The translations under genes and the position numbers were made by a program. Below the pieces are notes generated by a model. The model was given only the letters and a program-made list of their open reading frames with translations. It did not search any database and was not told the origin of the DNA. Positions 1 through 8,134 of a stretch of 64,000 nt of DNA are shown here, piece by piece (position 1 is the first letter of the stretch; each line of letters opens with the position of its first letter). The DNA is from Schumannella sp. 10F1B-5-1. GTDB lineage: Bacteria; Actinomycetota; Actinomycetes; Actinomycetales; Microbacteriaceae. The stretch lies in contig NZ_VHQH01000002.1 in assembly GCF_006517535.1 (NCBI RefSeq), positions 296,166 through 360,165 on the forward strand, written 5' to 3'.

Positions 1-630
1 CGCCGGGGTCCCGTCGGAGGCCCCCGCGGCGCGCAGCAGTCCGGCGGTCGCCTGATCGGTCACGACGATCACGAGCACGCCGCGCGCCGCGACCTGCCGC
101 ACCTCGCCGAACCAATCGCGCGGATCGCCGCCGTGCCGCTCGGGCGAGGTCAGCACGAGCGCCTCGACGCCGTCGCGCAGCAGCGCCAGCTCGCTGAGCA
201 GCCGGATGCGCGCGGCAGCCGGCAGCGCCCGCATCGGCGTGCGCGCGTGGTCGGCGAGGCCGTGCTGGGTGAGCACCGCATCCACGGATCGTCGGCCCGA
301 GCGCAGACCTGCGAAGGCGAGCTCCTCGGCCACGACCGTGCGCACGGCGACGCCGGGGCTCGGCTCGCTCGTGCCGGGGGTGTCGACCAGGGCGACGCGG
401 CGGCGCAGCGCCGCGGTGTCGTCGTCGCCGTCGATCAGCACGGCGCCGTCGGTGGGCTTGAGGCGTCCGCCGAGCAGCAGCGAGAGCAGCTGCGGACGCT
501 CGGCCGTCTCGACCGCCACGGCGACGGGGGCGGCCGGATGCGCGGACGACGTCGCGGCGACCAGATCGAGTGCGGGCACCTCGGCGCCGAGTCCGGTGCC
601 GAGGGCGAGGTGGCGGGCGGCGATCCTCAT
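1..630 (-). CDS. ABC-type ATPase-like protein with degenerate motifs, C-terminus cut by window edge
   Basis: The frame stays open for 210 codons from ATG 630 to the window edge, so the C-terminus is missing. The layout resembles an ABC nucleotide-binding domain: a strand ending LKPTDGAVLIDG, where PTxGxVxxDG is normal, then a region in the place of the signature and Walker B segments. The key motifs are absent: no GxxGxGKS/T Walker A is seen (VETAERPQLL stands there), LPAAAR replaces LSGGE and LVLTSPE replaces LLLDEP. ATP hydrolysis is therefore doubtful. Its start overlaps the TetR stop (ATGA), so it is co-transcribed with the upstream TetR gene. In Actinobacteria such genes often precede a YhgE/Pip membrane protein, which would lie outside this window (inference). 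Confidence 0.7.
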   Translation of the reverse strand, partial: MRIAARHLALGTGLGAEVPALDLVAATSSAHPAAPVAVAVETAERPQLLSLLLGGRLKPTDGAVLIDGDDDTAALRRRVALVDTPGTSEPSPGVAVRTVVAEELAFAGLRSGRRSVDAVLTQHGLADHARTPMRALPAAARIRLLSELALLRDGVEALVLTSPERHGGDPRDWFGEVRQVAARGVLVIVVTDQATAGLLRAAGASDGTPA

Positions 631-1361
631 CGGGCGGCTCCTTCGGGGGCGGTGCCGGAGGCGTCGGCGGCCGCGGCGTCGGCCACCACGTCGATCGCGA
701 CGGTCGGCGGCCACAGCGGGTCGACGCGGGCGGGCGCTGCCACGAGGTCGGGGTCGGCCGCGATGAGCTCGGCGGCGTCGCGCCAGCCGAGGCCCGCGGT
801 CGTGAGTGAGAGCGAGACGACCAGGCGGCGGCTCTCGGCGTCGGACAGCCCGTCGCGCACGCTCGCCGCGAAGACCGCGAGCGCGGCGTCCTCGACCAGC
901 CGCGCGAGCAGGGGAGCGGGGATGTCGTCGCGCAGACGCCCGGCGGCGGCGCCCTCGTCGAGGGCCTCGGCGATGCGGCGGCGCAGCGGGGTGAGGGCCG
1001 CATCCACGATCTCGGCGCGGGGGCCGCGCACCGTGGTGACGGCCATGACGCGCACGCCGGCGATCTCATCCCAGGCGCGCACGGCGATGAGTGCGAGGCG
1101 GCGCACCGGGTCGGCCTCGTCGACGCTCGCGATCGCGGCGACGACGCGCTCGCTGCCGCGCTGGGCGAGGGCGTCGAGCAGGGCGTCGCGGTTGGGGAAG
1201 TGGCCGTAGACCGTGCGGCGGGTCAGGCCGGCCTCGGCGGCGATGGCCTCGAGCGAGGCGCCCGGCTCGCGGTTGAGCAGCACGCGGGCGGCGTCGAGCA
1301 GCGCCTCGCGGTTGGCGGCCGCGTCGCGGCGCGGGGCTCGGTTCTCTCTCACGACGCCCAT
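627..1361 (-). CDS. TetR/AcrR family transcriptional regulator
   Basis: A TetR-type repressor of about 244 residues. The N-terminal helix-turn-helix is clear (LEAIAAEAGLTRRTVYGHFPNR at roughly residues 35-56 of the ATG form), and the rest is the variable ligand-binding domain. ATG 1361 is given as the start, but a -10 box TACGAT (1360-1365) overlaps this ATG. GTG 1352, eight bases after that box, would give a leaderless message and may be the real start. A 24-bp palindrome sits over the -35 and spacer, which suggests autorepression. The gene overlaps the downstream ABC-like gene by four bases, so the pair forms an operon. The effector is unknown. Confidence 0.88.
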   Translation of the reverse strand: MGVVRENRAPRRDAAANREALLDAARVLLNREPGASLEAIAAEAGLTRRTVYGHFPNRDALLDALAQRGSERVVAAIASVDEADPVRRLALIAVRAWDEIAGVRVMAVTTVRGPRAEIVDAALTPLRRRIAEALDEGAAAGRLRDDIPAPLLARLVEDAALAVFAASVRDGLSDAESRRLVVSLSLTTAGLGWRDAAELIAADPDLVAAPARVDPLWPPTVAIDVVADAAAADASGTAPEGAAR

Positions 1362-1391
1362 CGTACGATCTTGCACACCATTGTGCAAGAT
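1360..1391 (-). promoter_or_regulatory. TetR promoter with overlapping operator palindrome
   Basis: On the minus strand TTGCAC (1383-1388) and TACGAT (1360-1365) are separated by 17 bases, a good sigma-70-type promoter. A perfect inverted repeat, ATCTTGCACA-CCAT-TGTGCAAGAT (1368-1391), covers the -35 and most of the spacer, the classic arrangement for a self-repressing TetR operator. Confidence 0.7.
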
Positions 1392-1474
1392 AAGCGGATG
1401 CGTCGCGCGAAGTCGAGCGCCGCGCATCCACCCGCCGAACCTGGACGCGCGGTCACCGGCCCGAAACACGAGCG

Positions 1475-1496
1475 TTGATAGGGTGGGGTGTAATCC
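1475..1496 (+). promoter_or_regulatory. Candidate purA promoter -10 region
   Basis: TAGGGT at 1479-1484 in the context GCGTTGATAGGGTGGGG lies 35 bases before the purA ATG. The context resembles the -10 regions of purL, purS and purD in this window (GCGYYG, one base, then TAGGxT). No clear -35 box was seen. Confidence 0.45.
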
Positions 1497-1519
1497 CTCC
1501 GAACGAATGGGAGATCGGC

Positions 1520-2806
1520 ATGCCCGGAATCGTGCTCATCGGCGCTCAGTGGGGAGACGAGGGGAAGGGCAAGGCCACCGACCTCCTCGGCAGCCGCACC
1601 GACTACGTCGTCAAGTTCAACGGCGGCAACAACGCGGGCCACACGGTCGTGGTCGGCGACGAGAAGTACGCCCTGCACCTGCTGCCCAGCGGCATCCTCA
1701 CCCCCGGTGTCACGCCCGTCATCGCGAACGGCGTCGTCGTCGACATCGCCGTGCTGTTCCAGGAGCTCGAGGCCCTCTCGAGCCGCGGCGTCGACGTGTC
1801 GAAGCTGCTCGTCAGCGCCAACGCGCACGTCATCACGCACTACCACCGCACGGTCGACAAGGTCACCGAGCGCTTCCTCGGCAAGCGCCAGATCGGCACC
1901 ACGGGTCGCGGCATCGGCCCCGCCTACGCCGACAAGATCAACCGCGTCGGCATCCGCATCCAGGACCTGTTCGACGAGAACATCCTGCGCCAGAAGGTCG
2001 AGGGCGCCCTCGACCAGAAGAACCACCTGCTGGTCAAGGTCTACAACCGCCGGGCGATCGAGGCGAACGAGATCGTCGACGACCTGCTGAGCTACGTCGA
2101 CCGCCTCGCGCCGATGGTCGCCGACACCGGTCTGGTGCTGAACCAGGCTCTGGATGCGGGCAAGACCGTGCTGTTCGAGGGCGGCCAGGCGACCATGCTC
2201 GACGTCGACCACGGCACCTACCCCTTCGTCACCTCGTCGAACGCGACCAGCGGCGGAGCCGCGACCGGCTCGGGCGTCGCCCCGACCCGCTTCGACCGCG
2301 TCATCGCGGTCGTCAAGGCGTACACGACGCGCGTGGGCGCCGGACCGTTCCCGACCGAGCTGTTCGATCAGTGGGGCGAGTTCCTCAGCGACCGCGGCGC
2401 CGAGTTCGGCACCACGACCGGCCGCCGCCGTCGCACCGGCTGGTACGACGTGCCGATCGCCCGCTACTCGGCGCGCATCAACGGCGTCACCGACTTCGTG
2501 CTGACCAAGCTCGACGTGCTCACCGGCCTCGAGACCATCCCGGTCGCCGTCGCCTACGACGTGGATGGCGTGCGTCACGACGAGCTTCCCGTGAACCAGA
2601 GCGACTTCCACCACGCGAAGCCGATCTACGAGGAGTTCCCCGGCTGGAGCGAGGACATCTCGGGTGCCCGCGCGTTCTCCGACCTGCCGAAGAACGCGCA
2701 GGACTACGTGCTCGCGCTCGAGGAGCTCAGCGGCTCGCGCATGTCGGCGATCGGCGTCGGCCCCGGCCGCGACGCGATCGTCGTGCGCCACGACCTGCTC
2801 GACTGA
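1520..2806 (+). CDS. purA: Adenylosuccinate synthetase
   Basis: Cytoplasmic enzyme that joins IMP and aspartate using GTP to give adenylosuccinate, the first committed step to AMP. The 428 residues match the usual length. The N-terminus [15 protein letters not shown] is the family GTP-binding signature with the catalytic Asp, and the second signature [11 protein letters not shown] lies near residue 130. ATG 1520 was chosen because it directly precedes this motif and has a purine-rich GGGAGA upstream. An in-frame TTG at 1475 would add an untypical leader. It stands alone, divergent from the TetR operon, and is one of eight pur genes here. Confidence 0.98.
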   Translation: MPGIVLIGAQWGDEGKGKATDLLGSRTDYVVKFNGGNNAGHTVVVGDEKYALHLLPSGILTPGVTPVIANGVVVDIAVLFQELEALSSRGVDVSKLLVSANAHVITHYHRTVDKVTERFLGKRQIGTTGRGIGPAYADKINRVGIRIQDLFDENILRQKVEGALDQKNHLLVKVYNRRAIEANEIVDDLLSYVDRLAPMVADTGLVLNQALDAGKTVLFEGGQATMLDVDHGTYPFVTSSNATSGGAATGSGVAPTRFDRVIAVVKAYTTRVGAGPFPTELFDQWGEFLSDRGAEFGTTTGRRRRTGWYDVPIARYSARINGVTDFVLTKLDVLTGLETIPVAVAYDVDGVRHDELPVNQSDFHHAKPIYEEFPGWSEDISGARAFSDLPKNAQDYVLALEELSGSRMSAIGVGPGRDAIVVRHDLLD

Positions 2807-2870
2807 GGCGCGTCGGGCCCGGCGCGGGTCCGCGCGTGCGCCGTCTCGCCGGGCGTCTCGCCGGGCGTGC

Positions 2871-3090
2871 GTGCGCGCGCGCCGTTGCGGATGCGGCGCG
2901 TGGTCGAGCCTCTGTGCGGCTTGGCGGTGCGCTCCATCCGAAACTGCTGACGCCGACCGGCGTCCTTGCGTGGATGGCGCGGCCCGGACTCGTCGATGCA
3001 CGGATCGTCTCGCGTGCGCCGTTGCGGATGGGGGACGTGTTCGAGCCCGAGGGGGGCTTCGCGGTGCGCTCCATCCGAAACCGCTGACCG
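2871..3090. repeat. Two degenerate copies of the family B palindromic repeat
   Basis: The 360-base gap after purA holds two related units, about 2878-2951 and 3014-3087. Each starts with GCGCCGTTGCGGATG and ends with GCTCCATCCGAAAC, so each can fold on itself. They are divergent relatives of the 115-bp tandem array at 43.8-44.2 kb. No gene is supported in this gap. Confidence 0.65.
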
Positions 3091-3166
3091 CGAGACGGGC
3101 CAGTGGATGCGCGGTGGCCCGCCGCGCGATTCGCGCGCCCGGCGCATCCCTCGCCAGGATGGACGG

Positions 3167-3799
3167 GTGACCGCGACCCGCCCCGCCCCGACCGTGCTGA
3201 CCGGCCGCTTCGTGCGGCTCGAGCCCTTCGACGCCGACGCCCACACCGACGGGCTGTTCGCGGCGCTGGCGAAGCCCGAGGTGTTCGCGGGCGGCTTCGG
3301 CGGCGGCCCCGCCGGACTCCCCGCCGATCGCGCGGCCTTCGGCGACTGGGTCGCGGGCTACGGCAACGCGGACAACGCGCGCAAGTTCGTCGTGCGCCTG
3401 GTCGGCGGACCCGACGCCGACACGATCGTCGGCGCATCCACGCTCGGCGACCTCGACGAGCACCGCGAGGAGACGCAGCTCGGCTGGACGGGCTATGATC
3501 CCCGCGTCTGGGGGACGCAGGTGAACCCCGAGACGAAGCTGCTGCTGCTCGGGCACGCCTTCGCCAGTGGATACGGGCGCGTGCGCATCCAGGCCGACAG
3601 TCAGAACGAGCGCTCGCGGGCGGCGATCCTCAAGCTCGGCGCGACCTTCGAGGGCGTGCTGCGCCGTGACCGCGTGCGCGCCGACGGCACCTTCAGCGGA
3701 ACCGCCGTGCACTCGATCCTCATCGACGAATGGGATGAGGTGCGCACCGGTCTCGAGCAGCGCCTCGCCCGCTTCGACGCCCCCGTCGCGCTCGGCTGA
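3167..3799 (+). CDS. GNAT family N-acetyltransferase (RimJ/RimL type)
   Basis: Predicted acetyl-CoA-dependent N-acetyltransferase of 210 residues; the substrate cannot be told. It opens with LTGRFVRLEPFDADAHTDGL, typical of the RimJ/RimL branch. It carries the acceptor-side strands around GASTLGDLDEHREETQLGWT and the late segment RVRIQADSQNERSRAAILKLGATFEG, where N-xRSRxAILKLG is the conserved C-terminal part of this branch. GTG 3167 is the first start that keeps the domain intact, and CAGGAT six bases before it could be a weak leaderless -10. The next gene follows on the same strand after 29 bases but has its own -10. Confidence 0.88.
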   Translation: MTATRPAPTVLTGRFVRLEPFDADAHTDGLFAALAKPEVFAGGFGGGPAGLPADRAAFGDWVAGYGNADNARKFVVRLVGGPDADTIVGASTLGDLDEHREETQLGWTGYDPRVWGTQVNPETKLLLLGHAFASGYGRVRIQADSQNERSRAAILKLGATFEGVLRRDRVRADGTFSGTAVHSILIDEWDEVRTGLEQRLARFDAPVALG

Positions 3800-3828
3800 G
3801 CGGGCGGCGACCGCAATAGGCTGACCGC

Positions 3829-4128
3829 ATGCTGCGCCACGTGCTGATCTTCACCCTCAAGACCGACGACCCGGCCGAGAAGGCGGAGCAGATCGCCGAG
3901 ATCCGCACCCGCCTCGTGGGGCTGATGGACGTCATTCCCGAGATCAAGCGCATGGAGGTACCGGCCGACTCGACCGGCATCGACCGCAACGGCGACTTCG
4001 CGATCGACTCCGACTTCGACGACGAGGAGGGGCTGCGCGCCTACGTCGTGCACCCCGCGCACGTCGAGGTGGCGCAGTTCATCGGCTCACTCGTCGCGAG
4101 CCGCGCGGCGATCGACTTCACGGTCTGA
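3829..4128 (+). CDS. Dabb-domain (stress-responsive alpha/beta barrel) protein
   Basis: Small 99-residue protein with the dimeric alpha-beta barrel pattern: MLRHVLIFTLK, a helix rich in A, E and I, a middle strand IPEIKRMEVP, the segment DFAIDSDFDDEEGLRAYVVHPAH and a final VASRAAIDFTV. YVVHPAH is the family hallmark (xYxxHPxH). Members act on small hydrophobic or aromatic molecules or are stress induced, and the substrate is unknown here. A -10 box TAGGCT ends six bases before the ATG, so the mRNA is probably leaderless. Confidence 0.85.
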   Translation: MLRHVLIFTLKTDDPAEKAEQIAEIRTRLVGLMDVIPEIKRMEVPADSTGIDRNGDFAIDSDFDDEEGLRAYVVHPAHVEVAQFIGSLVASRAAIDFTV

Positions 4129-4182
4129 CCCGCGCCGACGGCGAGTGGATGCACGGCTCCCGCCGCGCACCCCGCCCGAACG

Positions 4183-4247
4183 CAACTCAGGAGAATCGCC
4201 CCGATCCCGCACGTTCGGCGGCGGATCCGGCCGATTCTCCTGAGTTG
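4183..4247. terminator. Long inverted repeat between convergent genes
   Basis: Two perfect 16-base arms, CAACTCAGGAGAATCG (4183-4198) and its reverse complement (4232-4247), enclose 33 bases. The site lies between the convergent Dabb and epimerase genes. It could end transcription both ways or be an intergenic palindromic element. No T-run follows. Confidence 0.55.
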
Positions 4248-4273
4248 TGAACGTGCGCCGCGGGCGCCGCGCC

Positions 4274-5134
4274 TCAGCCGCGCGCGGCCGTGAGCTCGGC
4301 CACGAGCGAGCGGGCGTTCGGCTCCCACCCGAGCTCGCTGCGCGCCTTCGTGCCGCGGGCCTGCTGGTCGAGCAGCAGCGCATCCGCGAAGGCCTCGCCG
4401 AGGCGCTCGTGCGCCGACTCGACCGTGCCGGACGTCACCGAGCCGGACGAGCCGACGATCGCCTCGCCGAGCTCGCGCACCGTCGGGTTCTGGCCGTTGG
4501 CGCCGATGTAGGTCGTGTGTCCGTCGCTGCGCTCGAGCGCGATGACGTAGAGCTCGGCGAGGTCGCCGACGGCGACGGTGGTCCAGTGCTGCTCGCCCGA
4601 GCCGATCAGCTCGAGCGCGCCCGACGCGTCGCGCGGTCCATCGGCGAGCAGCGACGGGATGCCGTGGCCGCCGGGGCCGTAGACGATCCCGGGCGCGATG
4701 AGCGTCGCCTTCACGTCGGAGCCGAGGATGCGTCCCTCCGGCCCGGCGCGCCAGGCGGTGATCGCGGGCGGGTTCTGCGCGTCGTCCTCGCTGATGTCGG
4801 CGGCGGAGCCCCAGACCCAGATGCCGCCGGTGTGCACGTAGGGCTTGTCGGTCGGTCCGAACGCGGTGATCACCGCATCCACGACCGCGTCGTCGAGGGC
4901 CGGGCCGGCGTTGTCGGTGGCCAGGTGGATCGCGCCGTCGACGTGGCGCAGCTGCGCGCCGAGCCAGTCGCGGTCGGTGAGGTCGCCGATCACGGCGGTG
5001 GCGCCGGCGGCCGAGACCTTGGCGGCGGACTCGCTGCTGCGCACGACGGCGACGACCTCGTGGCCGGAGTCGAGCAGGGCGGCGAGGGTGGCGGTTCCGA
5101 TGAGGCCGGTTCCCCTGGTGAGCAGGACGCGCAT
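4274..5134 (-). CDS. NAD(P)-dependent epimerase/reductase of the extended SDR family
   Basis: 286-residue Rossmann-fold protein. The N-terminus MRVLLTRGTGLIGTATL carries the nucleotide-binding glycines, IGDLTD near residue 49 is the acidic loop after strand 3, and APGIVYGPGGHG near residue 150 is typical of atypical SDR epimerases. The usual YxxxK catalytic pair is not evident (WRAGPEGRILGSDVK is in that place), so the reaction is unclear; NAD-dependent epimerase/dehydratase is only a family label. The ATG has a strong ribosome site, GGAAGGAA. The gene stands alone, divergent from the ABC exporter. Confidence 0.85.
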   Translation of the reverse strand: MRVLLTRGTGLIGTATLAALLDSGHEVVAVVRSSESAAKVSAAGATAVIGDLTDRDWLGAQLRHVDGAIHLATDNAGPALDDAVVDAVITAFGPTDKPYVHTGGIWVWGSAADISEDDAQNPPAITAWRAGPEGRILGSDVKATLIAPGIVYGPGGHGIPSLLADGPRDASGALELIGSGEQHWTTVAVGDLAELYVIALERSDGHTTYIGANGQNPTVRELGEAIVGSSGSVTSGTVESAHERLGEAFADALLLDQQARGTKARSELGWEPNARSLVAELTAARG

Positions 5135-5258
5135 GGTGTTCCTTCCGTTGCGTACCCGAGGGGCAACGGGATGCGCGGCCGCGCGATTCCCGTGCGTCGC
5201 CGCGTGACGGGGTCGGGGCCGGTCAGCGACGGCGCATCTCGACCGTCGCGCCGCTCGG

Positions 5259-5294
5259 GCGTCATCCCCGCGGACGAGGCCCGGGGGATGACGC
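5259..5294. promoter_or_regulatory. Hairpin in divergent intergenic region
   Basis: An 11-base inverted repeat GCGTCATCCCC (5259-5269) and its complement (5284-5294) with a 14-base loop lies 60 bases before the ABC ATPase start. It may be an operator or an attenuator-like hairpin. Nothing else supports a function. Confidence 0.35.
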
Positions 5295-5356
5295 GCGCCG
5301 CCGAGACCCGACTCGGCGCCGACGCGGGCGGGTGTGCATCCGCGTGGGATGGGGGC

Positions 5357-6211
5357 ATGACCTCACCGATCAGCTCCCCGGAACCCGGACTCGCGGCGAC
5401 CGCACCGTCCGCGCCTGCAACGGCGGCCGCGGCCGCGCCCGCGCCGTCCGCCCCCGCCGTACCGCCCGCCGACCTCTACCCCGTGCTCACCGCGCGCGGC
5501 CTGCACAAGACCTACGGCCCTACGGCGGCGCTCGCGGGAGTCGACCTCGAGGTGCGCCGCGGCGAGTCGATCGCGATCATGGGCGCCTCGGGATCGGGCA
5601 AGACGACGCTGCTGCACTGCCTGGCCGGCATCGTCGTGCCCGACCTGGGCGGCATCCGCTTCGCCGGCCCCGGCGGATTCGTCGAGATCGCCGGGCTGCC
5701 CGAGTCCGAGCGCTCGCGGCTGCGGCGCGAGGCGTTCGGCTTCGTGTTCCAGCAGGGGCTGCTGGTGCCCGAGCTGACGGCGATCGAGAACGTCGCGCTG
5801 GCGCTCATGGTGGGCGGAGTGCGCCGCGCCGCGGCCGAGCAGCAGGCCGCGGCCTGGCTCGCCGACCTCGGGCTCGCCGGACTCGAGCAGCGCCGCATCG
5901 GCCAGCTCTCGGGCGGGCAGGCGCAGCGCGTCGCGATCGCCCGCGCGGTCGTGACCGGCGCCCCGGTGATCTTCGCCGACGAGCCGACCGGAGCCCTCGA
6001 CTCGCACACCTCGCGCGAGGTGATGGATGCGCTGCTGCGGATGACCGTCGACTACGGCCGCACCCTCGTGGTCGTCACCCACGACGCCGACGTCGCCGCG
6101 CGGTGCTCGCGCACCGTGCACATGCGCGACGGGCGGATCGTGGCGGCGGACGCCGCCCCCGCCGCGACCGCCCCCGCCGCGGCCGCCCCCGCGTCCGGGG
6201 CCGGCCGATGA
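5357..6211 (+). CDS. ABC transporter ATP-binding protein (MacB/LolD type)
   Basis: ATPase subunit of a two-gene exporter, 284 residues. After an Ala/Pro-rich tail of about 40 residues come Walker [10 protein letters not shown], the Q-loop FVFQQGLL, the signature LSGGQAQR, Walker [13 protein letters not shown] and the switch His in VVVTHD, all intact. The DEPTGALDS form and the FtsX-like partner place it in the MacB/LolD/peptide-resistance group. ATG 5357 follows a G-rich stretch. The C-terminal 30 residues are Ala/Pro-rich. The stop overlaps the permease start (ATGA), so translation is coupled. Substrate unknown. Confidence 0.93.
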   Translation: MTSPISSPEPGLAATAPSAPATAAAAAPAPSAPAVPPADLYPVLTARGLHKTYGPTAALAGVDLEVRRGESIAIMGASGSGKTTLLHCLAGIVVPDLGGIRFAGPGGFVEIAGLPESERSRLRREAFGFVFQQGLLVPELTAIENVALALMVGGVRRAAAEQQAAAWLADLGLAGLEQRRIGQLSGGQAQRVAIARAVVTGAPVIFADEPTGALDSHTSREVMDALLRMTVDYGRTLVVVTHDADVAARCSRTVHMRDGRIVAADAAPAATAPAAAAPASGAGR

Positions 6212-7545
6212 TCGCCCGCCTGACCTGGATGCTCGCGCGCCCAGGCCGCGCCGGGCTCGGCCTGACCTTGCTGCCGATCGTGGCCTTCGCGGTCGTGACG
6301 ACCCTGCTGCTGACCGTGATCGGCGGGGCCCAGACGCTCTGGACCCTCGACAACGACCTGCAGGCGATCTACCAGCTGCTCACCGTGGTGGCGCTCGCCC
6401 TGCTCGTGGTCCCGCTGCTGTCGCTCGGCGGCGCGGCCGCCCGGCTCGCGGCCCGGCGCCGCGACGACCGCCTCGCGACCCTGCGTCTGCTCGGCGCGAG
6501 CTCGGGCACGGTCGGCGCCGTCGCCGTGCTCGAGTCGGGGGCGCTGGCGCTGGCCGGCGCGCTGCTCGGCGGAGTGCTGTCGCTCGCGGTCGCCCCGCTC
6601 GTCGGGCTCATCCCCTTCGCCGGCGCTCCGCTCGGCGCCGCGAACGTGCTCGTGTCGCCGTGGGGGGTGGTGCTGGTCGTGGCCGGCATCGTGCTCGTCG
6701 CGATCCTGTCGGCCGTGCTCGGACTGCGTCGCGTGGTGCTGTCTCCGCTCGGCGTGCGGATGCGCAGCGACGCCCCGAAGCAGGGCTGGATCGCCGTCGC
6801 GGTCGGCGTGCTCGGCATCGCGGGCGCCTCGTTCGCGTCGTCGGTGCTCGGCGCGGCCGGGTCGGTGGTCGTGATGATCGTGCTCGCCGGGGCGGCGTTC
6901 GCGGGGGCGCTCGCGCTGATGAACCTGGTCGGACCCTGGCTGATCGCCGTGGTCGCCCGCCGGCGCGTGCGCAGCGCATCCACGCCGGAGCGGCTGCTGG
7001 CGGCCCGCGTGATCCTCGAGTCGCCGAAGGCCGCGTGGCGGCAGGTGAGCGCGAGCGCCACCGCAGCGTTCGTGGCCGTGTTCGCGGGCACCGGGGCGGC
7101 GCTGCTGAACCTGATGAACGCGGGGGATCTGCGTGATCAGGATGCGCTGCTCGCGCTCGACATCCGCACGGGCGTGATCGTGACGGTCGTGGGCACGTTC
7201 CTCATGGTCGCGTGCGCCGTCGGCGTGACGCAGGCCGCGACGATCCTCGACCGCGCCGAGGTGAGCCGCAGCCTCGGGCACCTCGGCGTGCCGCTCGCGG
7301 TGATCGAGCGGGCGCGGGTGGGCACGGTGCTCGTGCCGCTGCTGACGACGTCGATCACGTCGGCGGTCGTGGCCGCGGTCGTCGTGCTGCCGCTCGCCGG
7401 TCTCGCTCTCGTGCTCGCGCCGGTGTCGGTCGGGATGATCGTCGCCGCCCTGCTCGCGGGCCTCGGGCTCGTGCTGCTCGGACTCCTCGCGACCCGCCCC
7501 CTGCAGAGCCGGGCCCTCGCGACCGAGCCGCGCGTCGCATCCTGA
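6208..7545 (+). CDS. FtsX-like ABC transporter permease
   Basis: Membrane subunit paired with the preceding ATPase, 445 residues. It shows about ten hydrophobic segments, starting with LTLLPIVAFAVVTTLLLTVI, and the FtsX-type motif RRRDDRLATLRLLGASSGTV after the second or third helix, where contact with the ATPase is expected. A second similar unit (ILDRAEVSRSLGHLGVP followed by helices) lies in the C-terminal half, as in proteins with two FtsX domains. The four-base overlap with the ATPase gene shows an operon. Probably exports a hydrophobic compound or peptide, but no specific substrate can be inferred. Confidence 0.88.
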   Translation: MIARLTWMLARPGRAGLGLTLLPIVAFAVVTTLLLTVIGGAQTLWTLDNDLQAIYQLLTVVALALLVVPLLSLGGAAARLAARRRDDRLATLRLLGASSGTVGAVAVLESGALALAGALLGGVLSLAVAPLVGLIPFAGAPLGAANVLVSPWGVVLVVAGIVLVAILSAVLGLRRVVLSPLGVRMRSDAPKQGWIAVAVGVLGIAGASFASSVLGAAGSVVVMIVLAGAAFAGALALMNLVGPWLIAVVARRRVRSASTPERLLAARVILESPKAAWRQVSASATAAFVAVFAGTGAALLNLMNAGDLRDQDALLALDIRTGVIVTVVGTFLMVACAVGVTQAATILDRAEVSRSLGHLGVPLAVIERARVGTVLVPLLTTSITSAVVAAVVVLPLAGLALVLAPVSVGMIVAALLAGLGLVLLGLLATRPLQSRALATEPRVAS

Positions 7546-7567
7546 GCCTGCTCGCTAGGCTCGGGGC

Positions 7568-7933
7568 ATGACGGATGCGGTGCCCACTCCCGATGAGAAC
7601 GCCGACGCCGAGCGCGCCGCGGCCGAGCGCGCCGACGCCGAGCGCGTCGAGGCGATCGAGCAGCTGGCCGGCATCCGCCTCTCGATCGACAACATCGACG
7701 CGGCGCTCGTGCACCTGCTCGCCGAGCGGTTCAAGTTCACGCAGAACGTGGGCCGGCTGAAGGCGAAGCACGGCCTGCCGCCGAGCGACCCCGAACGCGA
7801 GCGCACGCAGATCGCCCGCCTGCGCGAGCTGGCGCTGGCGGCGCAGCTCGACCCCGCCTTCGCCGAGAAGTGGTTCAACTTCGTGGTGGCCGAGGTCATC
7901 CACCACCACGAGCGGCTGCAGGCGGAGGCCTGA
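7568..7933 (+). CDS. Chorismate mutase (AroQ class)
   Basis: Converts chorismate to prephenate for phenylalanine and tyrosine. The 121-residue all-helical protein has a charged N-terminal tail (EXA repeats), then IRLSIDNIDAALVHLLAERFKFTQNVGRLKAKHGLPPSD, the AroQ pattern with R37-type, K and D residues that bind the substrate, and a last helix WFNFVVAEVIHHHERLQ. Free-standing AroQ mutases of this sort are typical in Actinobacteria. A -10 box TAGGCT ends six bases before the ATG, suggesting leaderless expression independent of the ABC genes. Confidence 0.92.
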   Translation: MTDAVPTPDENADAERAAAERADAERVEAIEQLAGIRLSIDNIDAALVHLLAERFKFTQNVGRLKAKHGLPPSDPERERTQIARLRELALAAQLDPAFAEKWFNFVVAEVIHHHERLQAEA

Positions 7934-7968
7934 GCGGCGTCGCGGCGCGCGCGGCGACAGCGACACCT

Positions 7969-8002
7969 GACGACCCCGTCGGCTTCGGCCGGCGGGGTCG
8001 TC
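7969..8002 (+). terminator. Stem-loop terminator with TTCG loop
   Basis: A 15-pair stem (GACGACCCCGTCGGC and its near complement, one G-T pair) with a TTCG tetraloop, 35 bases after chorismate mutase. There is no T-run, as is common in high-GC Actinobacteria. Confidence 0.75.
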
Positions 8003-8075
8003 CGCGTGTCGGCGGCGGGCGCGCGCCCATGTCGGCGGCGGATGCGACGGTCATCCCGAGTTCACGGATGCGGGC

Positions 8076-8118
8076 TTGCGCGTTCATTATTCCGCGGCGT
8101 ATATTCCACATGGAATAA
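8076..8118 (+). promoter_or_regulatory. padR-MFS promoter with three TATTCC half-sites
   Basis: TTGCGC (8076-8081) and TATATT (8100-8105) with an 18-base spacer form a promoter. Half-sites TATTCC lie at 8088-8093 and 8102-8107, and the inverse GGAATA at 8112-8117. The last two form the palindrome TATTCCA-CA-TGGAATA over the -10 and start point. This is a probable operator for the PadR protein encoded next. Confidence 0.65.
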
Positions 8119-8134
8119 CCGAGAAGGGGCATCC

